From Chitinophagaceae bacterium (lineage in GTDB: Bacteria; Bacteroidota; Bacteroidia; Chitinophagales; Chitinophagaceae), in the NCBI GenBank assembly GCA_017307755.1, contig JAFKGQ010000023.1:1-64000 (forward strand): 64,000 bases of DNA, given 5' to 3'. The notes below the pieces were generated by a model that did no database searches, was not told the DNA's origin, and worked only from the letters and a program-made list of their open reading frames with translations. Positions 25,220 through 32,648 of the stretch are shown piece by piece. The translations under genes and the position numbers were made by a program. How positions within the stretch are numbered: the stretch's first letter is position 1; the number at the start of each line of letters is the position of its first letter.

Positions 25220-25750
25220 ATGAAAACCACAACCTCTGTTACCCGATCTTTTATCTTTCTGTTCGTATTATGTCTTGCTGCATGCAAAAAAGACAACAAT
25301 TCTTCCCAATCCGCCGTTGCCTCCCTGAGTTTTAAAGCCAATGGGACGTTATATACCTGGGGCGGTTCGACATCTGATACCAGCAGTACGGTGACAGCTA
25401 TTTACAGAGATGCTTCTGGTTTATATTCCCTGGGAGGCATTGACTTGCGCAATAATGGATATAATAAGCTGTCCTTTGACATCACCAGCAGCGCGTTGCA
25501 GACAACTGTCTATGCTCACAAAGGAGCCGGTAAGACAGGACAGATAGGCGAATGTACCCTGGGAACCCTTTCAAATAGCACCAATTACTGGAATTCCGCT
25601 GTGGATGACTCCATCTCCGTAACCATTACCAGCGTCGACAATGGTTATTTTAACGGCACTTTCAAAGGCAGTATCACGCGCAATGGGGGGACGGAGAAAC
25701 TATCGATCACGGACGGGCAGTTCCAGCGACTGAAGATCATCAATGAGTAA
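25220..25750 (+). CDS. Small lipoprotein related to the tandem family
   Basis: The 176-residue protein starts at the ATG at 25220 (MKTTTSVTRSFIFLF); a longer frame begins earlier without a signal peptide. The lipobox is CLAAC followed by KKDNNSS. The mature domain opens with LSFKANGTLYTWGG and closes with VDNGYFNGTFKGSITRNGG and KLSITDGQFQRLKI. The paired motifs (G-x-FNGTFxG then L-I-T-x-G-x-F) echo the AGTFSGV/VxNGxFN of the four-gene array 11 kb away, so it is a distant relative. It stands alone between GH127 and the glutaminyl cyclase gene, which converges on it. Confidence 0.75.
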   Translation: MKTTTSVTRSFIFLFVLCLAACKKDNNSSQSAVASLSFKANGTLYTWGGSTSDTSSTVTAIYRDASGLYSLGGIDLRNNGYNKLSFDITSSALQTTVYAHKGAGKTGQIGECTLGTLSNSTNYWNSAVDDSISVTITSVDNGYFNGTFKGSITRNGGTEKLSITDGQFQRLKIINE

Positions 25751-25798
25751 CAGGTCTTTTTATTGCAGCAAATTGAAAAGCTTTATGAACGATTAGGT

Positions 25799-26617
25799 TT
25801 AATGCGGGAAGTCTATTTGATAAATATTCGCCCATCGCTTGCCCACGACATAGATCTTGTCCAATGCGGCATCATATGCTATGCCATTGAGCACATCCGC
25901 CCGGGGGTTCCTGTTACGGGCGTCGGCAACGATAGAAGACAGATCGAGCCGCCCGGTAACCTTGCCCGTGGATGGATCGATCTTTAAGATATAGTCGGTG
26001 AGCCAGACATTGGCATAGATAGCCCCGTTGATGTACTCCAATTCGTTCAGGCTGTCGCGGGGAATACCGTTCATCGTCACTTTCAGGATCCCCGCCGGCT
26101 TACAGGTGACGGGGTCCAGATAGGTCAACGTATCCGTACCATCGCTCATGAGCAGACGGGCGCCATCTGTCGTAAGGCTCCATCCCTGTTGATTCGTAAA
26201 ATCAAACTCCCCCGTCCGCCGAAAGGTACCGGCATCATAGATAAATCCTTTATGCGTCAGATAGGTCAGCTGGTAGAGCTTGTCTTTCAGGAATACGATA
26301 CCTTCTCCAAAATATTTTTCCTTGTCGATCCGGATCTTTACATCCATCTTCCCCGTGTGCGGATCAATAGCCCCCACCAGAGATGCTGCATCCGGGAATT
26401 CCTCCGGCGAACCGGTGCTTTCATACAGCTGCCCGTTGTGTACCAGGAACCCTTCCGTGAACAGCGAAGTATCATGAGGCAGATAGCTCGTGACGGAATA
26501 GTTGATAACAGGAAGGGAAGAGGGGACTGCAATATCCTGCTCACGGCCGGCGGGATCACTGTTACAGGCCAGATATAGCAGCGCCGGCAACAGGAGTAGA
26601 CTGTATTTGGATCGCAT
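25799..26617 (-). CDS. Glutaminyl-peptide cyclotransferase (bacterial/plant type), lipoprotein
   Basis: The 272-residue protein has a lipoprotein signal (LLPALLYLAC). It then forms a five-bladed beta-propeller of the plant/bacterial glutamine cyclotransferase family, with landmarks FTEGFLVHNGQLYESTG, GEGIVFLKDKLYQLTY, SLNELEYINGAIYANVW and VLNGIAYD. These include the Glu residues around the central pocket. The enzyme converts N-terminal Gln to pyroglutamate and protects exported proteins. Many secreted proteins here carry Gln directly after the signal-peptide Ala, which would give it substrates. I chose the ATG at 26617 over a GTG at 26632. It ends 18 bases from the 26636 gene start side and may be its downstream partner. 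Confidence 0.9.
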   Translation of the reverse strand: MRSKYSLLLLPALLYLACNSDPAGREQDIAVPSSLPVINYSVTSYLPHDTSLFTEGFLVHNGQLYESTGSPEEFPDAASLVGAIDPHTGKMDVKIRIDKEKYFGEGIVFLKDKLYQLTYLTHKGFIYDAGTFRRTGEFDFTNQQGWSLTTDGARLLMSDGTDTLTYLDPVTCKPAGILKVTMNGIPRDSLNELEYINGAIYANVWLTDYILKIDPSTGKVTGRLDLSSIVADARNRNPRADVLNGIAYDAALDKIYVVGKRWANIYQIDFPH

Positions 26618-26635
26618 ACCCGAATATAACACAAA

Positions 26636-28120
26636 TCACTGAGGCAGCTGAAGCGCCTTGTCCAGGGCATCCAGTTGTGTCCATATCCGGTGATCCCGCG
26701 GCCGGGGGGATATCTCAAAAAACACGGCTGAGCGGTCGGCCTGATGCAGGTCTTTCCAATGGATGACCACGTTCAGGGTCATGGGTTTTTGGGTAAGATA
26801 GTCCAGCATGGTTACCGTCCCGGTGAATGTTGCTTTATCACCAGGGGCGGCAGATATTGTTTTCAGTTCCGCCTTTACAGGTACCAGCTTTTCCCCGGGT
26901 ATTTTCCGGGAAGCGATGTTGCGCCCGACAAGCCCGGTATAGTAGTCCTGCAGGTGCATCGCCAGTTTCTGCGCCGTCAGCTGTGGTTTTCCTTCCAACC
27001 ACCATAAAAAGGCATAGGCCCAATGTTCTTCACTGGAGCCATCGGCCCAGCCGGGTGCAAATCGTATCTCTTCCATTCCCATGTAGGGTATCTGCGGCGC
27101 AAAATCAAAGGGGAAGGCAAAGCGTTCCGTGGACCAGCCCAATGGGATATCCAGCTTATAGGGCGCCACCCAGGTGATAGGGTCATACATGTTCAATGTC
27201 TTTTTCAGCCATTGAATACAGGCTATCTCATCTACGAGGGAAAGCGCATCTGGGTTGCGGGCGCCATTGCTGCGCCATCCCTGCCGGCCCGTCACAAATT
27301 CTGCCTCTTTGTTGCCCGCCAGCAACAATCTGCTGATCATTTCCGAGCCGTCGGGCATATAGGTGTCGTAATAGCTGTTGCGTCTGTTCTGCAACTGCCA
27401 TTCTATATCCGTGTCATAATAAAGTCTTACAGCCGTATGCTGTAAGTATCGCTCATTACCGGGTCCTACAGATGTACGGTTGAAGGGGGTCAGCTGTCGG
27501 TATATTTCCGGATGCTCCCCGGGAGTACCATAGGTCTTTGTCATAGCATCCATCAAATATTTACCGTCGCCTACGCTGCCGGGGTAATAGTTTTTTTTGA
27601 CGGCCCTTTCGCTCCATTCCCAAAGACCTGAACAATCCACGGGGCTGTCGACGGCAAATACGGCGCGTGGATGCAGCGGGAATTGCGAGGGACGTTCATT
27701 CGCCAGCTCTGTATAACGAAGGGCGATATTGCCCGCAAAGGAATAACCGGCGAGTGCGACGCGACTGCTATCGATGGGGTAGCGGGTAGTGACATGCCGG
27801 AGGATCGTATTGATACGTGCGACGGCAGCGGTGTCGGCAAACAGCTTATCCCGCATCGAGGCGACGATAGTGAGTATCCCATTTGCATAGGCGGCATTGT
27901 GCAGCATGGTTTCCGGGAGGATACTTTCAGGAGGCCGGAAGCTGGTGAGTAAGATCAGGGCGCCCCGCACCGGCCCGGCAGGAGGAATAGCCAGGTAGTA
28001 CCCGGTAGTACTGTCATGGGTGTCAAAGACGATCTTTTCGCTGTTCTGTCCAAAAGTGGGGGTCGGGACCAACGGGCCTGTGATAGCCAGTAGGATGATA
28101 AAGGCAAGGATAATGCGCAT
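26636..28120 (-). CDS. Secreted alpha/beta-hydrolase-like protein of unknown function
   Basis: The 494-residue protein has a signal peptide (..PTPTFGQ). The N-terminal half looks like an alpha/beta hydrolase: YYLAIPPAGPVRGALILL at the start, then SRVALAGYSFAGNIAL with the nucleophile motif G-x-S-x-x-G, and AVFAVDSPVDCSGL after it. The rest is not recognised; a C-terminal beta-rich domain is likely from about 400. Catalytic Asp and His were not assigned. It could be an esterase or peptidase. It is upstream of and codirectional with the glutaminyl cyclase gene, 18 bases apart. Confidence 0.7.
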   Translation of the reverse strand: MRIILAFIILLAITGPLVPTPTFGQNSEKIVFDTHDSTTGYYLAIPPAGPVRGALILLTSFRPPESILPETMLHNAAYANGILTIVASMRDKLFADTAAVARINTILRHVTTRYPIDSSRVALAGYSFAGNIALRYTELANERPSQFPLHPRAVFAVDSPVDCSGLWEWSERAVKKNYYPGSVGDGKYLMDAMTKTYGTPGEHPEIYRQLTPFNRTSVGPGNERYLQHTAVRLYYDTDIEWQLQNRRNSYYDTYMPDGSEMISRLLLAGNKEAEFVTGRQGWRSNGARNPDALSLVDEIACIQWLKKTLNMYDPITWVAPYKLDIPLGWSTERFAFPFDFAPQIPYMGMEEIRFAPGWADGSSEEHWAYAFLWWLEGKPQLTAQKLAMHLQDYYTGLVGRNIASRKIPGEKLVPVKAELKTISAAPGDKATFTGTVTMLDYLTQKPMTLNVVIHWKDLHQADRSAVFFEISPRPRDHRIWTQLDALDKALQLPQ

Positions 28121-28237
28121 GTACAGGATATTTTCCCGGTGTAGGGCTATTTCGGTGCCAAATACACAGTGTTGTGATAGTCAATCAACTGGATTTATAT
28201 CTTCAAAAAGTATTGCCCGTTTTTGATACGCCGGGTG

Positions 28238-28294
28238 TGCGTATTACGCATGCGGGTATGGGAAAAAATCCTATCTTTAAATTACCTACGCATG
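28238..28294 (+). promoter_or_regulatory. Possible control region of the first FtsX permease
   Basis: TGCGTATTACGCA (28238-28250) is an inverted repeat around one base. TACGCATG occurs at 28245-28252 and again at 28287-28294, 42 bases apart or about four helical turns. A -7-like TATCTTTA lies between them at 28272-28279. The set could be an operator plus promoter; the copies are short and chance is possible. Confidence 0.35.
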
Positions 28295-28328
28295 AGGCGT
28301 TCGATCCTCCCCAAAAAACAACGCCACC

Positions 28329-30725
28329 ATGTTTAAAAACTATTTTAAGATCGCCTGGCGCAACCTGTGGAAGAACAGGGTCTATTCCGCCATCAATATC
28401 GTAGGGTTGGCCACGGGTATGGCTGCCTGTATCGTCATCCTGTTGTTTGTATTTTATGAACGCAGCTTTGACAATTTCCATCATAAGAACCTCTACCGGC
28501 TGAACGAAGTGCAAAAGTTCCCGGGAATGGTGGCCTCGCAGAAGGTAGGTTTGTCCATGTTCCCCATGGGCCCCACCATCAAACAGGAGTTCCCGGAAAT
28601 AAAGAATTTCACCCGTATAAGCTGGAATGCGAAATACCAGATGACCTATGAGGATAAACGGGTGTTCCTGCCACAGACCTTTTTTGTCGACAGCACCTTC
28701 CTGGACATGTTCGATTTCAGGTTGCTGCGGGGCGATAGAGCCACGGCCTTACAAAAGCCTAACAGCACAGTGCTCACGGCCTCCGCGGCCAGGAAGCTTT
28801 TCGGCCCGGAAGACCCGATAGGCCGCAGGGTCACACACTATGGAGGTGACACGACGTTTTTTACCGTGACGGGCATCCTGGCAGATGTGCCGGAGAACTC
28901 CCAGTTACAATTCGATGCGCTTTTTTCCTTCAACACCAATTATAAGCCCGACTGGATGACCTGGTGGGGAGGTAACTGGCTGGACACTTACTTCGAGCTG
29001 GCGCCCAATACGGACGTGGCGGCCCTGGAGAAAAAATTCCCCGATTATCTGAAACGTCATTTAAGGGAAGACAACTGGAAATATTATGAGCTGTTCCTGC
29101 TGCGATACAAAGATGTGCATGCCAATGCAGCGGACATCGGGCTGGATTATCTCAATTACCAGAAATTTGATAAGAACTACACGAATATCTTTTCCGCCAT
29201 TGCCCTGATCGTATTGTTGATCGCCTGTATCAACTTTATGAATCTGTCCACGGCCCGGTCGGCAGAGAGGGCCAAGGAGGTAGGTATCCGCAAATCCATC
29301 GGCGCCCTCCGGGTGCAATTGGGGCTGCAGTTCCTGGGTGAGACGGTCCTGTTATCGCTGCTTGCGTTGTTGCTTGCCGCCGGACTGGTGCTGCTGGCAC
29401 TGCCATACGTCAATAACCTCAGCCAGCGGCGTCTGGAAACCGTATTGTTGGACAATACCTGGCTGTTTGTCGCTGTTGTGCTGGGAACTATCGTCGTAGG
29501 CATCCTCTCCGGGTTGTATCCGGCAGCCTATCTGTCGTCCTTCCAGCCCGTAAAGGTTCTGAAAGGGTTGTCGTTGACGGGAAAGAACAAGGGACGGCTC
29601 AGGAATATCCTTGTTGTAGGGCAATTTGCCAGCGCTATCTTTCTTATGATCGCCACGATCTTTGTATTCCGGCAACTGAACTATATGCAGCAGCGGGATC
29701 CGGGGTTCAACCGCGACCAGGTGGTGAACATCGAGCTGGACAGGGTGACGTTCCGGAAGTATGACCTGCTAAAAGAAACGCTTTCCCGTCATGCATCTAT
29801 TACAAGTGTGACGGGCGCCCAGGACGAATTGGGCAGCCATCTGGACCAGTCCGGAATAGAGTTCAAAGGAGAAGGCCCATTACGGCAGCTGACATCCACC
29901 CGGCTGATAGTCGACCCGGATTACTTGCGCCTGTATAAGATCCCGTTGGTGGCGGGGAAGGATTTCTCTCATGATAAAGAGGCGAACGGAAGGGAATATA
30001 TCATCAACGAAGCATTGGCGAAGGAGTTATCAAAAGATCAGCCAAAGGCGGAGCTGTCTTCCCTGATAGGCAAACATTTCGGGTTTGATTCAGCAGGTTA
30101 TATCGTGGGCATCGCCAGGGATTTTAATTTTAACTCGCTGCATTATAAGATCGAAACCATGTTCCTTTTTAACCAGAAGGAGTGGGGTTTTACCACGATG
30201 TCGGTAAAGATCGCCGGAGGCAGGAGCAAGGAAGCCCTTGCTTTTATCCAATCCACCTGGAGCAGTATATTCCCCGACCGTCCATTGTCTTACCAGTTCC
30301 TGGACGATCATTTCACGGAAGTTTACCGGGCGGATGCCCAGGTGTCCCGGATGGTAGGCATTCTGGCGATGCTGGCCATTCTTATTTCCTGCCTGGGTCT
30401 TTTTGGCCTGGCTAGCTATTCGGCCGAGCGTCGGGTAAAGGAGATCGGCATTCGCAAGGTCATGGGCGCTTCCGTACGGCATATCGTTGGGCTCTTGTCC
30501 CGTCATTTTATAAAATTGGTGTTTATCGCTATCCTGATAGCCTGGCCGCTGGCCTGGTTGGTCCTGCACAGGTGGTTGCAGGATTATGCGTACAGGATAG
30601 ACATCAGCTGGTGGGTATTCGTATTGGCAGGCGCTATGGCCTTGCTCATCGCCCTGATGACGGTGAGCATACTGGCAATAAAAGCTGCGATGGCCAACCC
30701 GGTGGAAAGCTTAAGAGTTGAATGA
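28329..30725 (+). CDS. FtsX/MacB-type ABC transporter permease (orphan, first of three)
   Basis: The 798-residue protein has two MacB_PCD/FtsX units. The first TM is at about 21-43, then a periplasmic domain, TMs at about 285-306, 335-360 and 376-400, a fifth near 425-448, a second periplasmic domain, and TMs near 674-698, 725-748 and 761-785. Each core helix is followed by the FtsX signature RAKEVGIRKSIGA or RRVKEIGIRKVMGA. No ATPase or membrane-fusion gene is adjacent. In Bacteroidota such long permeases are thought to work with a shared ATPase in peptide or lipoprotein efflux, or stress signalling. The start has typical MFKNYFKIAWRNL. Confidence 0.9.
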   Translation: MFKNYFKIAWRNLWKNRVYSAINIVGLATGMAACIVILLFVFYERSFDNFHHKNLYRLNEVQKFPGMVASQKVGLSMFPMGPTIKQEFPEIKNFTRISWNAKYQMTYEDKRVFLPQTFFVDSTFLDMFDFRLLRGDRATALQKPNSTVLTASAARKLFGPEDPIGRRVTHYGGDTTFFTVTGILADVPENSQLQFDALFSFNTNYKPDWMTWWGGNWLDTYFELAPNTDVAALEKKFPDYLKRHLREDNWKYYELFLLRYKDVHANAADIGLDYLNYQKFDKNYTNIFSAIALIVLLIACINFMNLSTARSAERAKEVGIRKSIGALRVQLGLQFLGETVLLSLLALLLAAGLVLLALPYVNNLSQRRLETVLLDNTWLFVAVVLGTIVVGILSGLYPAAYLSSFQPVKVLKGLSLTGKNKGRLRNILVVGQFASAIFLMIATIFVFRQLNYMQQRDPGFNRDQVVNIELDRVTFRKYDLLKETLSRHASITSVTGAQDELGSHLDQSGIEFKGEGPLRQLTSTRLIVDPDYLRLYKIPLVAGKDFSHDKEANGREYIINEALAKELSKDQPKAELSSLIGKHFGFDSAGYIVGIARDFNFNSLHYKIETMFLFNQKEWGFTTMSVKIAGGRSKEALAFIQSTWSSIFPDRPLSYQFLDDHFTEVYRADAQVSRMVGILAMLAILISCLGLFGLASYSAERRVKEIGIRKVMGASVRHIVGLLSRHFIKLVFIAILIAWPLAWLVLHRWLQDYAYRIDISWWVFVLAGAMALLIALMTVSILAIKAAMANPVESLRVE

Positions 30726-30886
30726 AGTATGGACAAATTTTTTGAAAGAGAAGGAACAAACCGGGCAGAGAGACTCCCGATGAATTTGATTATCAATTCA
30801 ATAACATTCGTTATCTCAATTTTTGTTTCATATGGGAGGTTTGTTGAGCTGCCCTAACACCACCCTGAGAAATTGCTATTTCGGGG

Positions 30887-30894
30887 TATCTTTG
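30887..30894 (+). promoter_or_regulatory. Bacteroidota -7 element of the AraC gene
   Basis: TATCTTTG matches TAnnTTTG exactly and ends three bases before the ATG at 30898, which supports that start over the TTG at 30823. Transcription would begin at the ATG. Confidence 0.5.
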
Positions 30895-30897
30895 AGC

Positions 30898-31773
30898 ATG
30901 CCGAAGATAAAGGTCTATGACAGCCGGGGATTTACACAACGATATATGGCTTCATCCGAATTGAGGCAGTTATTAAAAGACGATTTTACCCGTTTTTTTA
31001 TCGTACGTGTGGAAGATATGTACAGGTTGGTGCAGGAAACCGTGCCGGCTTCCCGGAGTACGGGTCATACGCTTATCTATATCACAAAAGGCGAGGCTGT
31101 CATGAGCATCGGCAGCAAGCGATACAGGACACGCAGGGGTGAATTGATGATGGTGCCTGCCGGTCAGGTGTTTTCATTTGGGAAGGACGATGTCAATAAA
31201 GGATATCTCTGCCACTTTAATGAAGACATCCTTTCCGGCGTATACAAGAACTATACTCTCTGGGACTCTCCGCCCCACATTCGTCCTGACCACAGGGCTG
31301 CCCAATTCATCCTGCAGCTTTTCAAAAGGCTGTTCTTCGAATATTCGGCCTATGGATTGGAACGAAAGGATATCATCGCGTCTTACCTGTACGCATTGCT
31401 TTGTGAATTAAAGCATGCGGGGTCATCCACGGCCGGCGTCGACGGGACATCCGATCTTACCCGGCAATTTAAACAATTGGTCCATACCCATTTCCGAACC
31501 AAACACCTGGTAAAGGATTATGCAGCCTTGTTACACGTTACGCCAAATCACCTCAATAAAACAGTAAAGGCCTTTACGGGAAGATCTCCCACCCGGTGGA
31601 TCGATGAGATCATCCTCTCGGAAGCAAAAACGCTGCTGCAGCAAACATCCTTCTCCATCAGCCAGGTGGCCATGGAAGTAGGTGTTACGGATCAATCCTA
31701 TTTTGCCCGTCTTTTCCGAAGATATGAGGGGGTGACCCCAACAGCGTTTAGAGCAATGATTGAAAAATCCTAA
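30898..31773 (+). CDS. AraC-family transcriptional regulator
   Basis: The 291-residue protein has an N-terminal cupin-like sensing domain (HTLIYITKGEAVMSIGSKRYRTRRGELMMVPAGQVFSF, about 60-105) and two C-terminal HTHs. The first is around LVKDYAALLHVTPNHLNKTVKAFTG and the second around ISQVAMEVGVTDQSYFARLFRRYEGVTPTAFR, which matches the AraC signature. An open frame extends to 30823, but the ATG at 30898 sits right after a -7 element. The next genes encode two small membrane proteins in the same direction and may be its targets; no operator was recognised. Confidence 0.92.
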   Translation: MPKIKVYDSRGFTQRYMASSELRQLLKDDFTRFFIVRVEDMYRLVQETVPASRSTGHTLIYITKGEAVMSIGSKRYRTRRGELMMVPAGQVFSFGKDDVNKGYLCHFNEDILSGVYKNYTLWDSPPHIRPDHRAAQFILQLFKRLFFEYSAYGLERKDIIASYLYALLCELKHAGSSTAGVDGTSDLTRQFKQLVHTHFRTKHLVKDYAALLHVTPNHLNKTVKAFTGRSPTRWIDEIILSEAKTLLQQTSFSISQVAMEVGVTDQSYFARLFRRYEGVTPTAFRAMIEKS

Positions 31774-31828
31774 ACATCGCTTTTTTTGTCCTGATAACGG
31801 CTCATTTATGTTCTGAGCTTTGCACACT

Positions 31829-32299
31829 ATGAGAACGTATTCCCTGCTGTTGTTCTTCCATTCTTTATTCCGCTGGCTGGTGTTGTCAGGTTTGTTATTT
31901 ACATTATCCCGGGCAGCCCTGAGATGGACAGGACAAAAGTCTTTTACCCGTCTGGATAATAAATTGCGACATATTACGGCTACGTTGGCGCACGTACAAC
32001 TCACCCTTGGATATGTCCTGTATTTCAACAGCCCGCTGGTGCAATGGTTCAGGACGCACTTTCGGGAGGCTGTGCGGCAATTGCCGGTGGTCTTTTTCGG
32101 TCTGATCCATATTATACTCATGACCCTGGCAATTACATTTATTACCATCGGTTCAGCAGTAGCCAAACGAAAGAGCACAGATTTGGAAAAATTCCGGACA
32201 ATGACGTTGTGGTATGGGGTGGCGCTCGCGATCATTCTCCTGGCCATACCATGGCCTTTTTCACCTTTGGCAAAACGTCCGTTCTTCAGAACTTTTTAG
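31829..32299 (+). CDS. Small four-helix membrane protein
   Basis: The 156-residue protein has four hydrophobic helices (about 8-25, 50-66, 84-108, 124-142). The first helix carries His (FFHSLFRWLV), and the others include HVQLTLGYVLYF and VFFGLIHIILMTLAITFITIG. His residues in membrane helices could bind haem, but no cytochrome motif is clear. The ATG at 31829 is preferred to a TTG nine bases upstream. It is four bases ahead of the DUF3817-like gene, so the pair form an operon behind the AraC gene. Confidence 0.7.
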   Translation: MRTYSLLLFFHSLFRWLVLSGLLFTLSRAALRWTGQKSFTRLDNKLRHITATLAHVQLTLGYVLYFNSPLVQWFRTHFREAVRQLPVVFFGLIHIILMTLAITFITIGSAVAKRKSTDLEKFRTMTLWYGVALAIILLAIPWPFSPLAKRPFFRTF

Positions 32300-32303
32300 C
32301 GCT

Positions 32304-32624
32304 ATGAATAGAATATTTACAACACGCATCGGCAGGCTGAGGCTGATCGCTTTTCTGGAAGGCGTATCCCTGCTGATATTGATAGCCATCGCTGTACCAT
32401 TAAAGTACATCTACAACAACCCCCATTGGGTAAAAGTCATGGGTCCCGCACATGGGCTACTGTTTTTACTTTTTGTGATCAGTACGCTCAGTGTCGGTGT
32501 GGAATATCGCTGGAAGTTCAGGACCACCACTTGGAAAGTGTTGTTGGCTTGTATAGTGCCTTTTGGGACTTTTTATATAGATAAAAAGATACTGGCGCCA
32601 ATGGCCCGTCATCAGGAGGCATAA
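32304..32624 (+). CDS. DUF3817-family membrane protein
   Basis: The 106-residue protein has the order typical of DUF3817: RIGRLRLIAFLEGVSLLILIAIAVPLKYI, then VKVMGPAHGLLFLLFV, then a third helix and a final DKKILAPM. There are three membrane segments. The start is the ATG at 32304; a longer open frame without family similarity runs through the previous gene. Function of the family is unknown; members often sit next to transport or stress genes. It follows the four-helix protein by four bases. Confidence 0.85.
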   Translation: MNRIFTTRIGRLRLIAFLEGVSLLILIAIAVPLKYIYNNPHWVKVMGPAHGLLFLLFVISTLSVGVEYRWKFRTTTWKVLLACIVPFGTFYIDKKILAPMARHQEA

Positions 32625-32648
32625 AGCAGGCACCTTCTGTCGGGCTGA

